Below, piece by piece: positions 20,580 to 31,802 of a stretch of 64,000 bases of DNA. Position 1 is the stretch's first letter. Every line of letters starts with the position of its first letter. The stretch is from Shinisaurus crocodilurus (taxonomy: Eukaryota; Chordata; Lepidosauria; Squamata; Shinisauridae), in contig CM037879.1 in the NCBI GenBank assembly GCA_021292165.1, positions 287,654,272 to 287,718,271 of the forward strand, read 5' to 3'. Both the position numbers and the translations under genes were made by a program. The notes under the pieces are model-generated. The model searched no databases, was not told the DNA's origin, and saw nothing but the letters and a program-made list of their open reading frames with translations.

Positions 20580-21133
20580 CCGTAGGTATGTCTGGATTTT
20601 GTGGTATCCATTCTGCATGTGTTCTGTGGATTATCGAGTGCCCTTCGTTCCACCATCCATTCACAGACAATTTCAATATTTTTTAATTGGGATGCAAAAG
20701 GATACACAAAAAATTCCGCTATACGTTTTGTTGCCATTTATGTAATTTTTGTTAGTATGTAACATTGAACATATTTTCCCCCATTCCATTCAGTTCCCAT
20801 GAGCAGAGTGCACACAAAAAAGAGAGCTACATGGAGGCTGAAGAGAGTTCGGAGATGTATTACATGTAGTTGGGTTTTTTTAAAATGTTGTATATATGTA
20901 CATGTTTTGAAAATAATAACAGTGTATATGTTTCTGTGCCATATGCATCAATGCAGACTTTCATAATTTCCAATGAATAAATTTGTGTAAAGTTCGGGAA
21001 AGTAAAACATGGTGAGAAATTCTGCGGACTCCACACAACCTGAGCAGGTCTGTCTGCTGCAGAATCTGTGGGTCAAATTCATAGAAATCTGAACTCATTT
21101 TAATCCATCCTGGATTTCCCCAGCATCCCTACA
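20580..21133. mobile_element. MITE family 'E', longest copy
   Basis: Left end 'gccgtaggtatgtctggatt', then 'tccattctgcatgtgttctg'; right end 'cagaatctgtgggtcaaatt', 'catagaaatctgaactcatt', and 'ccccagcatccctaca'. Left and right shoulders are partly inverse. No coding capacity. Confidence 0.7.
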
Positions 21134-21235
21134 TAGTTGAGCACCAAAAGCCACAGTGAATGTCTCCCACATAGAACCTTAAAGCCAGCATCGGGTAAAA
21201 CATCTCTCACCTACGCATCCCTTTTCTCCAAAATA

Positions 21236-21345
21236 ATCCCATTGACCTTTTATTTATTTATTTATTTATTTACTTATTTTATTTTATTAGCCCACTTCTT
21301 AGCTGTCTTTCAAGACCATAGTCTTCCCAAAATCAGCTTACAGCA
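21236..21345. repeat. (TTTA)n and SINE/L2 tail remnant
   Basis: A TTTA run at 21249-21290 followed by minus-strand tail-like sequence ('cccacttcttagctgtcttt'). Confidence 0.5.
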
Positions 21346-21816
21346 GGGGTCTCCAATCTTTTTGCGTCAATATGCACATTTGGAATTCTGAGCAAGTGTT
21401 GTGGGTGCTCTCACAAAATGGCTGCCATGGCAGGGTAGGGGGCTCACACATTCAAAAATGGCTGACATGGTGGGCATGGGAAACTGCTGAGACTAAAAGA
21501 GAAGTAACTTGTCCGAGAACCGAAGTACAAGTCAGAGGCGGGGTCTGAGCTCAAAAACAAAAACAAAAAAAACCACTTTTTTGAATGCAAAGAATCATGT
21601 TGCTAGAGGGCAGCCCCTTGCTTTGCAGCATGCTAGCCTCCCAGTTAATTTTTTTTTTAACTATTATGAAATAAAACAAAAATCAGGAAGGAAAGGAAGC
21701 TTGGCAGGTGAGTAGCGAGGTGCCTGCAGGTACATTGGTGCCCACGGTCACCACATCGCAGATCCCAGGTTTACAGCATGAAATGAAACAATATAAGTAT
21801 ATCAATCAGGAGAGGC
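21346..21816. other. Intronic sequence; possible hAT end
   Basis: 'caggggtctccaatcttttt' at 21345 resembles a hAT terminus, but no matching right end was found. The rest is unrecognised. Confidence 0.4.
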
Positions 21817-21998
21817 CGGTGACTCCTATTTCAGTGGGGCTCCTTATCCATTGCATCTTTTATTTTGAGCTTTATTAGGAGTTAGCCATGGTGCCCCATG
21901 GTTGTGAACCTATTTTGGGGGTGGAGTTCAGCACCATGGACAGTGCCCATTACGCTGAAACACAACGCTGCAATGGAGAAGGAGCCCCACTGAAATAT
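21817..21998. mobile_element. MITE family 'B', copy 2
   Basis: 'ccggtgactcctatttcagt' and 'ggggctccttatccattgca' pair with 'gcaatggagaaggagcccca'. Core 'cctattttgggggtggagtt' as in copy 1. Confidence 0.8.
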
Positions 21999-22065
21999 AA
22001 ACAATGTTGAATAAAAACATGTTTCATTTTATATATGATTGGGGTAGACCTGCGTTTGAGCAAAT

Positions 22066-22258
22066 GGGATGTAGCTGAGTGGAAGAGCACCTGCTTTGCT
22101 TCCAGAAGGTCCCAGGTTCAATCCCCGGCATCTCCAGGTAGGGATAGGAAAAACGCCCGCCTGAAACCCTGGAGAGCCACTGCCACCAATCAGTGTCAAC
22201 AATACTGGACTAGATGGACCAATGTTCTGGTTCAGGATAAGGCAGCTTCCTATGTTTG
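22066..22258 (+). mobile_element. tRNA-Ala-like SINE with CR1-B-like tail
   Basis: The first 70 bp resemble tRNA-Ala: gggatgtagctgagtgg (A box), then ggttcaatccccggcatctc (B box at 22115-22125). The tail 'ggactagatggaccaatgtt' plus 'cttcctatgtt' resembles the 3' end of CR1-B ('agatggacccttggtctgat', 'cttatgtt'), suggesting CR1-B enzymes mobilised it. It is not a functional tRNA gene: the anticodon arm is mispaired. Confidence 0.85.
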
Positions 22259-22319
22259 CCGCCTGCTGCAGTCACATCTTCTTTGGCCTTCATGGTACTA
22301 GTGTTGAAGGATCTGGGGA

Positions 22320-22400
22320 GTCATAGAATCGTAGAAAAGTAGAGTTGGAAGGGGCCTATAAGGCCATCGAATCCATCTATCACATGCCACCAATGTGCCG
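22320..22400 (-). mobile_element. CR1-A 3' end fragment
   Basis: 'catagaatcgtagaaaagta' and 'gagttggaaggggcctataa' are the complement of the CR1-A tail. Confidence 0.85.
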
Positions 22401-22439
22401 AACAGGTTCCAAAGGGCTGCATTGACAGTTATTATTGTT

Positions 22440-22673
22440 ATTTTTTAAATTATATTTATACCCCATCTTTTTTCCTGCAAGAAACCCAAGGCGGCTTACA
22501 TAATCCTCCTCCTCCTCTCCATTTTATCCTCACAACAACCCTGTGAGGTAGGTTAGGCTGAGAGTCAGTGACCTGTCCAAAGTCACCCAGTGAGTTTCAT
22601 GGCTGAGCGGGGACTAGAACCCGGATCTCCCGAGTCCCAGTCCTACACTCTCACCACTGTGCCACACTGGCAA
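22440..22673 (-). mobile_element. tRNA-derived SINE with L2-like tail, minus strand
   Basis: Complement of the family consensus: 'tatttataccccatcttttt', 'aaacccaaggcggcttacat', 'ctcacaacaaccctgtgagg', then the complement of the B box (gaacccggatctcc) and A box (ctcaccactgtgcc). Confidence 0.92.
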
Positions 22674-23264
22674 TGGCACAGTTCCCCACATCTCCTTCCC
22701 AGAAGGACTCTGACAAAAACTGCTTTCCTCCTGCTCTGAAGCTCGTTCTTTGGCCACATAAAAATGCACAGCACAGCACCACTGACGAAACATGATCAGC
22801 AGCCGAGCGCTGCCAGACTTTGAAGTAGAGATTGGATCTAGAGGGGATTAGATCTTCCATTTGCAAATCTCATTCCATGGTCACAAGTTCCACATCTCCA
22901 ATGACACGCTGAGATGCCTCTAAAAAATCAGAACATCGGATAAAACACAGTGTCCGGCCCATAAAAAAGGAAGAAAGCAAAGCCAAACAAAAGAGAGATT
23001 ACTTTAGAACAAAGATGACAGGGATGGCGCAAAGCACATGATACTCGCAAAATTATGATTGGAGCAAAAGCGACGGGGAGGAGAAATTCTCCTTCCCCTC
23101 AAAATATTAAAAATTCTATTGCATCTCATAGGCAACAGTTTCAGGACAAACAAAGGGAAAACACCTATTCCCCACTGCTGTCATATCCAAACTACTTTTT
23201 CTGTTCATATATGTTGTGAGAAGGAAATCCACAAAGTAATTATGCATTCTTAAAACAAAACAGT
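22674..23264. other. Intronic sequence, no recognised element
   Basis: No repeat or exon recognised. Confidence 0.45.
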
Positions 23265-23529
23265 CAGGGCCAGTCCAAGCCATTTTGCTGCCTGAAGTAA
23301 AGAAAAAGAGTCCATGTGCACAAGCCAACTTGACTGGAGGTGAACGTTACTTCAGCACTGAAAATGGGACGGCATCCTCCACCACACCTCAAGGCACCAA
23401 GCTAGTTTAGGGATCACAGGGCAGACCACGTAGCACAGAGCTCTATCCTCCAACAACTTGCTTCCACCTCCCCAGCAACTGCCACCTGAGGGGACTGCCT
23501 CACTTTGCCTAACGGTAGAGCCGGCCCTG
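23265..23529. mobile_element. hAT MITE with CAGGGCC ends
   Basis: Left end CAGGGCCAGTCCAAGC; right end complement CAGGGCCGGCTCTACC. Flanks aaaacagt/atatcact match at 5 of 8. The termini match those of the 177-bp element at 58996-59172. Confidence 0.6.
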
Positions 23530-23619
23530 ATATCACTGGCTATTAACCAGTGATAGTGAAATTGAACCTCCACATTCAGAGGACCAGATACTTGAGATAA
23601 CCTTCTCAAGAGATATGTA

Positions 23620-24075
23620 GCCAGCCGGGATGGGGGAGAAATTCGTTTAGTTCACATTCAAATGCGAACTTACCTATTTCGCAAAGCCAATACGCAAACC
23701 GAAACACAGTTGCACTTCGAGATTCGCGCTTTCCCGAATGTCGTGGTGCGGTTATCCAATCGATATGCGTACGAAAAAAGTGTGTATGTTAGGGAGAAAT
23801 GAGCACCAAGATGTGTATATTAGTAAAAAAAAAAAAAAAAACTGTACAAAAATGCATATGAGGGGAAACTGCTTGCAAAAATGCATATATTGGGCAAAAT
23901 TGTGTACAGAAATGCGCATATTAGGAGAAAAACGGAGATCCGCACAGGTTTTTGTACTGAATTTTTAAAAACAAAATTGCAAACTGATGCGGAAACTGGA
24001 TGAAATGTACTTAAAGTTGGGGAAATGAAAAATGGGAGTGAAACTGAAACGGGACAGTTTTCATCATCCCTACAA
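23620..24075. mobile_element. AT-rich MITE family 'F'
   Basis: Starts near 'gccgggatgggggagaaatt' and ends 'cagttttcatcatccctaca'. Contains repeated 'aatgcatat' motifs (23850-23910), shared in style with 48355-48590 and 50183-50600. Boundaries approximate. Confidence 0.55.
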
Positions 24076-24309
24076 GCCGCAGCTGAAGATGGTGCGTTGG
24101 AAAGGAGGGATCTTTGGCCTAATCTCACAAGGCAGTTGTTGGGCTCTTCACTGAGGGCTGAACAAAAACAGAGTCATGCGAAGCAGACTGCAGAAAGCTG
24201 TACCAGGAGAGGATGTGAATCATCACCCCAAATTCCTCTCTTGGGGCAGGGTACCCAGCTCCTGCACATTCAAGAATGGGGCAATGAGGGAGAAGTGGGC
24301 AAAAGCAGA

Positions 24310-25345
24310 ATATAGTCTATCTATAGTCCAGCTCTTTCTCTCCTTTTCATCTAATCCAGGTGAGGCAGTGGCTGTTCTGAATCAGTGCCTGGGCACGGTA
24401 ATGGACTGGATGAGGGCTAATAAACTGAGACTCAATCCAGATAAGACGGAGGTACTATCAGTGGGTGGTTCGTCTGCCCGGCTAAGTGATATTCAACCAG
24501 TTCTGGATGGGGTTGCACTCCCCCTGAAGGATCAGGTTCGTAGTCTGGGGGTGCTCCTGGATCCACAGCTGTCACTCGAGGCACAGGTGAACTCGGTGGC
24601 ATGGAGCACCTTTTATCAGCTTAGGCTGATATACCAACTACGTCCTTATCTGGACAGAGATAGCCTAGCTACAGTTATCCATGCTCTGGTAACCTCTCGC
24701 CTGGATTACTGCAATGCGTTATACATGGGGCTGCCTTTGAAAACGGTCCGGAAACTTCAGCTGGTTCAAAATAGGGCAGCGAGATTGTTAACGGGGACTG
24801 GCCGACGTGAACATATTATGCCAGTGCTTTCTCATCTGCACTGGCTGCCAGTCCATTTCCGGGCCCAATTCAAAGTGCTGGTACTTACCGTTAAAGCCCT
24901 AAATGGCTTGGGGCCAGGGTATCTGAAGGATCGTCCCCTCCCATATGTACCTGCCCGGACACTAAGATCTTCCTCAGCAGTCCTTCTCCGAGAGCCCCTG
25001 CCAAAGGAAGTGAGGCAGGTGGCTACCAGGAGGAGGGCCTTTTCTGCTGTGGCACCCCGGTTGTAGAATGAGCTCCCCAAAGAGGCTTGCCTGGCGCCTA
25101 CTTTGTACTCTTTCCGGCGCCAGGTGAAAACCTTTCTATTCTCCCAGGCATTTTAATCATTTAATCATCTTAATTATTTTAATCTTGTAGCTGTTTTTAA
25201 CTCTGCTGCTAGCTCTGCTGTTTGTTTTTAATCTGTGGTTTTAAGTTTTATATTTATTTTATATTGTATTTTATGGTTTTAACTGTTGTAAACCTCCCAG
25301 AGAGCTTCAGCGGTATAAAAATGTATTAAATAAATAAATATAGTC
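24310..25345 (+). mobile_element. L2 LINE, RT C-terminal portion and 3' end
   Basis: Open from about 24306 to 25066 in one frame: AVLNQCLGTVMDWMRANKLR, LNPDKTEVLSVG, LPLKDQVRSLGVLLDPQLSL, SRLDYCNALYMGLPLKTVRK, LHWLPVHFRAQFKVLVLTVK, GPGYLKDRPLPYVPARTLRS. A stop at 25064-25066 falls where W is expected (APRL-W). The 3' UTR ends 'aaacctcccagagagcttca', 'gcggtataaaaatg' and AAATA units. One of the better preserved L2 pieces here. Confidence 0.95.
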
Positions 25346-26028
25346 GGCAAGAGGAGGACCCCTAATTGCTCAGGGCAGAGAGCAAGCCTGACCCATAAGC
25401 TTTGATGGGGGCAGGGTGTCAGAGAGTATCACATTATCCACTCCAGCCAATTGGTGCAAGGAGGTGTCCTTGACTGGCGTGTCGGATCTCCCTGCACTTC
25501 CCTCCTTTGGCCACGGCTGAGCAGGCTGAAGTCCTGACATATGAAGAGGAATTTCTCCATCTCATAATCACATATTTGTGGGGGGGGGGAAGCTGCATTT
25601 GTATTCCGCAAGCATTCTGCCCAATTATCCAAGCCCACACATGACCACACTGGTGCTCGTTCCTTGGCTGTGTTTTCCTCTGCTAGCTATTCATCCTGGG
25701 AACGTGTTTTGAAGTAAACAAGTCCATCTCCTTTTCCTTGCTAACCACCACAACAAACAGCTGTAAGATCTGAGCAGCCAAAATAAGACGGAATTAACAA
25801 GCTCAGGAACGGACGGAAACCCCACTTTTTGCTTTATGCTTGCAGTTCCTAAAAGCAAAGGTTTCCCCGGAATTACTGGCAGCCAATTTTGCGTATTCTT
25901 TTTCATGTTGTGGGTACCGACTTGAGTTTATCCCCTTGGTTGGCGTTATTCAATGTCTTTGATCTGGATATTATTCACAGGTGGAAATTATTGATCACGA
26001 ACCTTTTGTTAGCAGCCAAAATAGTATG
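25346..26028. other. Intronic sequence, no recognised element
   Basis: Nothing recognised besides a G-run at 25580. Confidence 0.45.
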
Positions 26029-26036
26029 GGCTAGAG

Positions 26037-26358
26037 CAGGGGTGGGCTACTAGTGGCCCTCCAGATGTTTTGGCCTCCGACTCCTACCCAACCTATTCAT
26101 CATAGTCAATGCTGAGGGATCATGGGAGTTGCAGTCCAACAAAAGACAGGCCTGTGGCTCCTGCTGGCTCAGCTTGTCTGAGTGTGGAAAGCTAAGCAGG
26201 GTCAGGCCTGGTTATTACTTGGATGGGAGACCCCCTCCTCTAGTTTCCTGCACTGAGCAGGGGGTTGGACTCGACTCGATGGCCTTGTAGGCCCCTTCCA
26301 ACTCTATGATCTATGAAATCTATGAAACATCTAGAGGGCTACACGTTGCCCACCCCTG
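26037..26358. mobile_element. Fold-back hAT MITE carrying a 5S-headed SINE
   Basis: Termini CAGGGGTGGGCTACTAGTGG and TTGCCCACCCCTG. Target duplication ggctagag/ggctagac (26029-26036 and 26359-26366), 7 of 8. The MITE breaks at about 26144 and resumes at 26328 ('acatctagagggctacacg'). Confidence 0.9.
26145..26327 (+). mobile_element. 5S rRNA-headed SINE, copy 3
   Basis: Most complete-looking copy: 'aggcctgtggctcctgctgg', 'gtggaaagctaagcagggtc', 'ttacttggatgggagacc', then the CR1-A tail 'gcagggggttggactcgact' with a small CGACT duplication, ending 'ctatgaaatctatgaa'. It is inserted in an older hAT MITE. Confidence 0.93.
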
Positions 26359-26366
26359 GGCTAGAC

Positions 26367-26866
26367 ATGGGAAGAATGTAGTATTGGTCTGAGTGGTGGA
26401 TTGAATGGTTGGATATAGCAGAAAAGGACCAATTGATGGAATCTATGCACAGTTCTGGAAACGTACATGTAATTAACTCTGCAGGTAAATGAAATAGTTT
26501 AATTGTCTATTGGAACTATGACTGTGGCCATGTAAAATTGGACAGAGTGATATTTTTTATAGGATCAGATGACTATTTTTTTTTTTTTTTTTGTATCTTA
26601 CTGCCTTTGTTTAGATCTTTTAAATGCATTTTGCCAAAAAATAAATTAAGTACAAAAAAAAAAATATGACAATCACACTGTAGAGTTTACGTGGATATCC
26701 AGCAGCACAAGGCAGAAAAGTGGAAAGTGGAGACAGATTTTGCACCTCCCTTTTTAAAAACAGACCTTGGTTCCCATGATAACTCAGTGGTGCATGGGAT
26801 GGCTACAACAGTATCCTCTGCTTGGGAAGTGGAAAAAGTTAATCCTGCCATTATGATACTTGCCAC
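26367..26866. other. Intronic sequence with T-run
   Basis: A T-run at 26577-26592. Nothing else recognised. Confidence 0.45.
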
Positions 26867-27285
26867 TAGAGATGTACGGATTTTGTTAAATCTGTTCTGT
26901 CTGCATTTCGCAGATTGTCAGGTGCCTTTCATTCCATCGTCCGCTCATTGACAGAACCGAATTTTTTTTTTCCCGATTACCCAAACTTGCGTTCGTGCAC
27001 TCTTGCGCAAATCTGCACTTCGGAAAATGCGTGAATCTCCCCCAAATGCATATTTTCACACTTCAGCCTATGGGTGAGGAAATGTGCATTTGGGTTGGTG
27101 CTTGGGGGGCGGGGTTCAGATTTTTCTACAACTAAATTTGCATAAAATTCCAGAAAGTAAAAAAAAATGGTCTGCAAGTCCACGGAATCCGTGCGACTCG
27201 GGAAGAGCCGTTCCACTGTGGAGTCGGATTCATAGAAATCTAAACTCATTTGAATCCATTGGAGATTTCTCCGACACCCCTACGT
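26867..27285. mobile_element. MITE family 'E', copy 3
   Basis: 'actagagatgtacggatttt', 'ctgcatttcgcagattgtca', 'catagaaatctaaactcatt' and 'tctccgacacccctacg' align with 20580-21133 and 14278-14500. Confidence 0.7.
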
Positions 27286-27694
27286 GGCCACCTGCAATGC
27301 CAAAACCAGTGGTTCCGTGGCGGGCCTGCCACACTGTGCCACCCGACCTCCTCACAATGAAATTGCCATTGCACAGGGCAATGGAGGCTGTGGCTAAGAC
27401 CATGTGCTCGGCGGTGAATGCAGACTTCCCAACCTTGTGTTTTCCACTAATATGCAGAGCGGCAGGGTGGGCGGGGTAAATTTGCCAAGGAGACATGGTT
27501 GGAGGGAAGAGAGAACTTTTAACCTTTGCAGTCCCACCCCCGACCACTTTTCCCCCCAGTTGGGGTTCCAAGATGTATTTGCTGGTTGAGTGGCGAGAAG
27601 TTCTGGAGGGGGAGGTTACAAATGGAAAGTCAAGGGGGCTGGAAAAGACTTGAATTTTGCCCCTCTGCATGCCGCTTCTTCCCTAAAAATGTCC
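27286..27694. other. Intronic sequence, no recognised element
   Basis: A minus-strand open frame spans much of it, but shows no known domain. Unrecognised. Confidence 0.4.
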
Positions 27695-28500
27695 CCCCTT
27701 GCTACATTATTAAAAGTGCTGGAATTCACTTTTAAAACTCCAAACAGCTTGGGACCAGGTTACTTGAAGGATTGTCTCCTCCCATATATACCTGCCCGGA
27801 CCTTAAGATCATCTTCAGAGGCTCTCCTCTGGGTGCCCCCCCCACCAAATGAGGTGAGGCGGGTGGCTACTAAAGAGAGGGCCTTGTAAGTGGTGGCACC
27901 CTGTCTGTCAAATGCCCTCTGCAAAGAGGTTTGCCTGGCACCGGCATTGTGGTGTTTGGGGCAGTAGGTGAAGACCTTCTTTTCCCAAGCTTTTAATCAA
28001 TTTCCCTTTTATTGTTTGTTTGTTTTTTTTTTTGTTTGTAGTATTTATATACCACTAAATATAATAAAATCCCAAAGTAGTTTACATATATTTTAAGTGT
28101 ATTGTTGGTGTGTGTGGTGTAGTGGTGAGAGTGTTAGACTGGGACTCGGGAGATCCGGGTTTGAGTCCCCGCTCAGCCATGAAACTCACTGGGTGACTTT
28201 GGGCCACTCACTGACTCTCAGCCTAACCTACCTCACAGGGTTGTTGTGAGGATAAAATGGAGAGGAGAAGGAGGATTATGTAAGCCGCCTTGGGTTCCTT
28301 GCAGGAAAAAAGGCGGGGTATAAATATAATAAATAAATAAAATAAATTGTTGGGTGTTTAGATCTTTACACTGCTACTGGTTTTTACTCTGGCTTTTACT
28401 TTGGTTATATTCTGTTCTAAACATGTAAAGGTTTTATATCATATTTTACTGTGGTTGTATTTGATGGTTTTCGTTTTTGTTACCTGGATAGGGTTGAGAA
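27695..28500 (+). mobile_element. L2 LINE 3' portion, interrupted by a SINE
   Basis: 'gcttgggaccaggttacttg' to 'tacctgcccggaccttaaga' corresponds to the L2 GPGYLKD-PYIPARTLRSS segment, followed by the long AT-rich 3' UTR. A SINE interrupts the UTR at 28103-28348. Confidence 0.8.
28103..28348 (+). mobile_element. tRNA-derived SINE with L2-like tail
   Basis: 'gtgtagtggtgagagtgtta' (A box), 'gagatccgggtttgagtccc' (B box), core 'tcagcctaacctacctcaca' and tail 'gccttgggttccttgcagga' ending in (AATA)n. The tail resembles the L2 3' end. Confidence 0.93.
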
Positions 28501-29918
28501 TCTCTCACTTGCTGTCAAAAGCCGGCTTCACCACCCCCCACCCCTAGCAAACCCAGCCCATTCTCATGACCTACCACAGCACCCCCAAGTTAGCCATAGC
28601 AATGCGACACGAAAACTGATGACAGCACACAGGTCTGTGCCGCAGTTGTGCCCCACCTTCAGTACACAGGTCTGTGCCGCAGTTGTGCCCCACCTTCCAG
28701 GCTTCCTTGCCCAGGGATGAGTCATCTTACGCCCTCCTTTTCACAGTTCTTGCCTTCCATCCCTGCAACCGTAATCCAAAAAAGTGAATGCTGGCACCGT
28801 AAATCTTGCACCTTTTCGCAATCAGTAGCAGCAGCCTAACAGATGTTGCTCACCGATTTATAGGAGCTGGACGCAGAAGATGCAGTGTGCAGGTTTGCGT
28901 CGCCGATGCAAACCCACTAAGCTTTTTCTCGAGTCAATTCAAGGGGCCCCTCACTGCAGATGGCACCCTAATGGTCTCCGGTAGGATCATTCATTATCTG
29001 CACATCTCACGAGTTGTCATCTCGCCCATCACGGAGGAGTACCTTCTTCCGCAATGCAACCTGGCAGCTCTATATCCTCATATATCAATATCGCTTGACA
29101 ATACAAGACAGGGAAAAAAGACTCCTTGAAGACAAATATACCAAAGCCAACTGGAACAGCAGGGAGGTAATTACTGGGAATTGGATCGGCCCGAGACACC
29201 ACAAGTCCATATATCTTGGACAAGATGCCACAAGCTCTTTAAGAACCACAGGTGTCCAAGACCGGTTTAACATCTCATAGGAAGGCAAACTCACAGATGA
29301 CAAATGCTCGATCCAAACTTTTAAATCAGTGTTTCCAGCTTTGCAACCTAACAAGTCCCATGGCCTGCAGTATTTTGCTACACGTAGCACTTCGCCTCCG
29401 CATCTTCTCAGCGTGCGTGTGTGTGTTTTTAACCTTCCCATTCCATTCTGCTCCTCATTCTCCTCCACTCTAGCTGTCTTTTCCTTTCCCTTTTGTTGTC
29501 TTGGTTACATGGCCAGGCTCCTGATATGTCGCTCATTTTCATTTTAATAATACACTCTTGTAGATCACAATATTTTACTTCAGCTGCATGTGTCACTGGA
29601 AAAATTCCTTTGACGTAGATGACATTTGTATATCAACCCAACCGATGCTGCTTTATGATGCTGGGTACTTTTGCAAGAGTTTCACGAATTGGACGTCTCA
29701 GGAGCCTGAAAGATGATCTGTATCATCTTTTATATGAACATATAAACAACAAACATCAATCAATTCATAAGCTGCACAGGGGGAAAAGAAAGGCAAGAAG
29801 TTTTTTTTTTCTCAATTGCTGTCTAAGTTGCTTAGAAAGAGTTGAAAAGTAAAAAGCTTCCATACCAAAGGGAACTCACATCACAATATTAGTAGTAGTA
29901 GTAGTAAAAATTTATATA
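28501..29918. other. Unrecognised intronic stretch with a short tandem duplication
   Basis: 28627-28700 is a 37-bp unit repeated twice ('acacaggtctgtgccgcagt...'). The remainder to 29880 shows no known repeat. 'agtagtagtagtagtaaaaa' at 29890 precedes a mariner MITE. Confidence 0.45.
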
Positions 29919-30170
29919 CAGTAATACCTTGGATTGCAAGTAACTTGGTTTGAGAGCATTTTGCAAGACAAGCAAATTTTTAAATATTTATTTAATATTT
30001 TTTTTTACTTGATATACAAGCGACGTCTTGCAATACAAGTACTGTAGTATGGCTTAAATTTAAAATCTCTGTACAAATTTTTTTGGGGGGATTTCGTTTT
30101 GATCTAAGAGTGTTTTGGATTACAAGCACGTTTCCGGAACGAATTATGCTCTCAATCCAAGGCATGACTG
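29919..30170. mobile_element. Tc1/mariner-type MITE, copy 1
   Basis: 252 bp, ends CAGTAATACCTTGGATTGCA and complement CAGTCATGCCTTGGATTGAG, with TA on both sides (29917-29918 and 30171-30172). Homologous to 32810-33066 in inverse orientation. Confidence 0.92.
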
Positions 30171-30233
30171 TAACGCTTTAGAGTGTTCAAAGGACTCCAC
30201 ATTCACCTGTAGTCCTTACAACAATTCAGTTCA

Positions 30234-30408
30234 CTAAGTCAGACCATTGGTCCATCTAGGCCAGTATTGTCCACACCAACCAACAGCAGCTGCCCAGGGT
30301 TTTAGGCAGCAGGATTCTCTCCTAGCCCTCCCTGGAGATGCCGCGGATTGAACCAGGGACCTTCTGAATGCAAAGCAGGGGCTCTACCACTGACCTACAG
30401 CCCCTCCC
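30234..30408 (-). mobile_element. tRNA-Ala-like SINE, minus strand
   Basis: 'aagtcagaccattggtccat' is the complement of the tail. 'gattgaaccagggacctt' is the complement of the B box, and 'ctctaccactgacctacagc' is the complement of the A box. Confidence 0.9.
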
Positions 30409-31130
30409 CAATCCCTTCGAAATAAGTCAATATTTCCATCTTCACATTTGCTTACCTAAGGCCACTTAATGAACTAACTGGAGGCAAGAATCAAACCAGG
30501 CATGTCCTAATTCTAAAATCAGTCTCTTGGTCACTACACGACACCAGCTCTCACGATACAAAACTTATGGATGGAGCAAAACCATCCAGTGGGATTAACC
30601 AATGGTTTTTGATTGCCGTCAGTGCAGGCTTCCTCTTCAATTCCCAGACCCCTTCACGGGAATTGAATCTCTTATTGAAATGGTCTAGGAGGAAGCATCA
30701 TGATTGCATCTGTGCACAGTGCACGGGCATGCACAGTGGCTGTACCATACATGTGAGGCACAACCAAGATGGCAACATCCCTTTGTCCAATTGTAGCAAT
30801 CATTTTGGGTGTGGTTGCATAGAGGTGGCGTAGGTTCGACCTCCAGACCAGAGTGCATTCGGCAGAGTAAGGGCATTTCAAAGAAGGTCAAGGAGATTAA
30901 GCTCTCTGAAGTCCTGGGAGACTTCAGCCTGCCACTAAAAGCAACCCCCTTCAAACAGAGGTGACGCAATGATGATGCGTGGATGCCTAAATTTTGTAAA
31001 ACTATTGCGCATGCCCACTTACTCCTTGGCTGCCATCTTGCCATGGAACAACTCAATGCGCATGGATGTCACCACACTGACCAATGCTGGGTCAACCCAG
31101 TGGACTATTCAAACCAGCCCCCCACCAACA
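30409..31130. other. Intronic sequence, no recognised element
   Basis: Open frames on both strands lack recognisable domains. Confidence 0.4.
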
Positions 31131-31246
31131 TGGCACCCTCCAGATGTGTTGGACTGCAACTCCCATAATTTCCAGCCAGCATGGCCATCAGCCATGCTGG
31201 CTAGGAATTATGGGACTTGTAGTCCAACACATCTGGAGGATGGCAG
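31131..31246. mobile_element. Fold-back MITE
   Basis: Arms 'ccagatgtgttggactgcaa' and 'ttgtagtccaacacatctgg' fold over a centre 'ccatcagccatgctgg'. No clear target duplication. Confidence 0.8.
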
Positions 31247-31770
31247 ATTGGGAATGGCCATTTCAGACCATTGTCAAATATTCCAAGCAACATGTTGTAA
31301 TCTCAGCAATGCATATGTCCCGGTATAGTCCCTGTACCAACCACGGAGCTGAGTTTTTCCCCCTCTGCTTTTCTGCCCCTACTCTCATTCCATCAAAGTC
31401 TGAATTATTACTATTATTATTTTTATTTTGATTCATCCTGCCTAAGGCAATTCCACAGAACAACTAATTTACCCCACCAGAAGGTATTTTTCTCTCTCCA
31501 CACATCAAATGCTGTTGCCAATTTGAAGGTTTTATGTCTGGAATAGCAATGAGCACAGCTAGAAAGTATTTCTTACACCTTCGTACTGTGAAAGGGCTCC
31601 AGCTTGAAAGGGTTGAGAAGGGGAAAAGAAAGAAAATAACTTCAAGAACAGAAAGGACCCTTCATCGTCTCATTATTTCTATATTGGAAAGAAGACAGAC
31701 ATGGAGGGAACCAAAACTTTCAGATCTATTGGACGTATCTGTGTGAATACAGTGATTTGGCATTTCTATA
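31247..31770. other. Intronic sequence, no recognised element
   Basis: Nothing recognised. Confidence 0.45.

Positions 31771-31797
<27 letters not shown>
31771..31797. repeat. (CA)13 microsatellite
   Basis: Uninterrupted CA run directly before the CR1-A 3' end. Confidence 0.95.

Positions 31798-31800
<3 letters not shown>

Positions 31801-31802
<2 letters not shown>

Noticed and set aside
22066..22140. tRNA-Ala gene
   Set aside because: The A and B boxes are present, but the anticodon stem is mispaired and it continues into a SINE body.
30567..31056. Overlapping open frames on both strands as a host exon
   Set aside because: No conserved domain, no convincing splice sites, and both strands are equally open.
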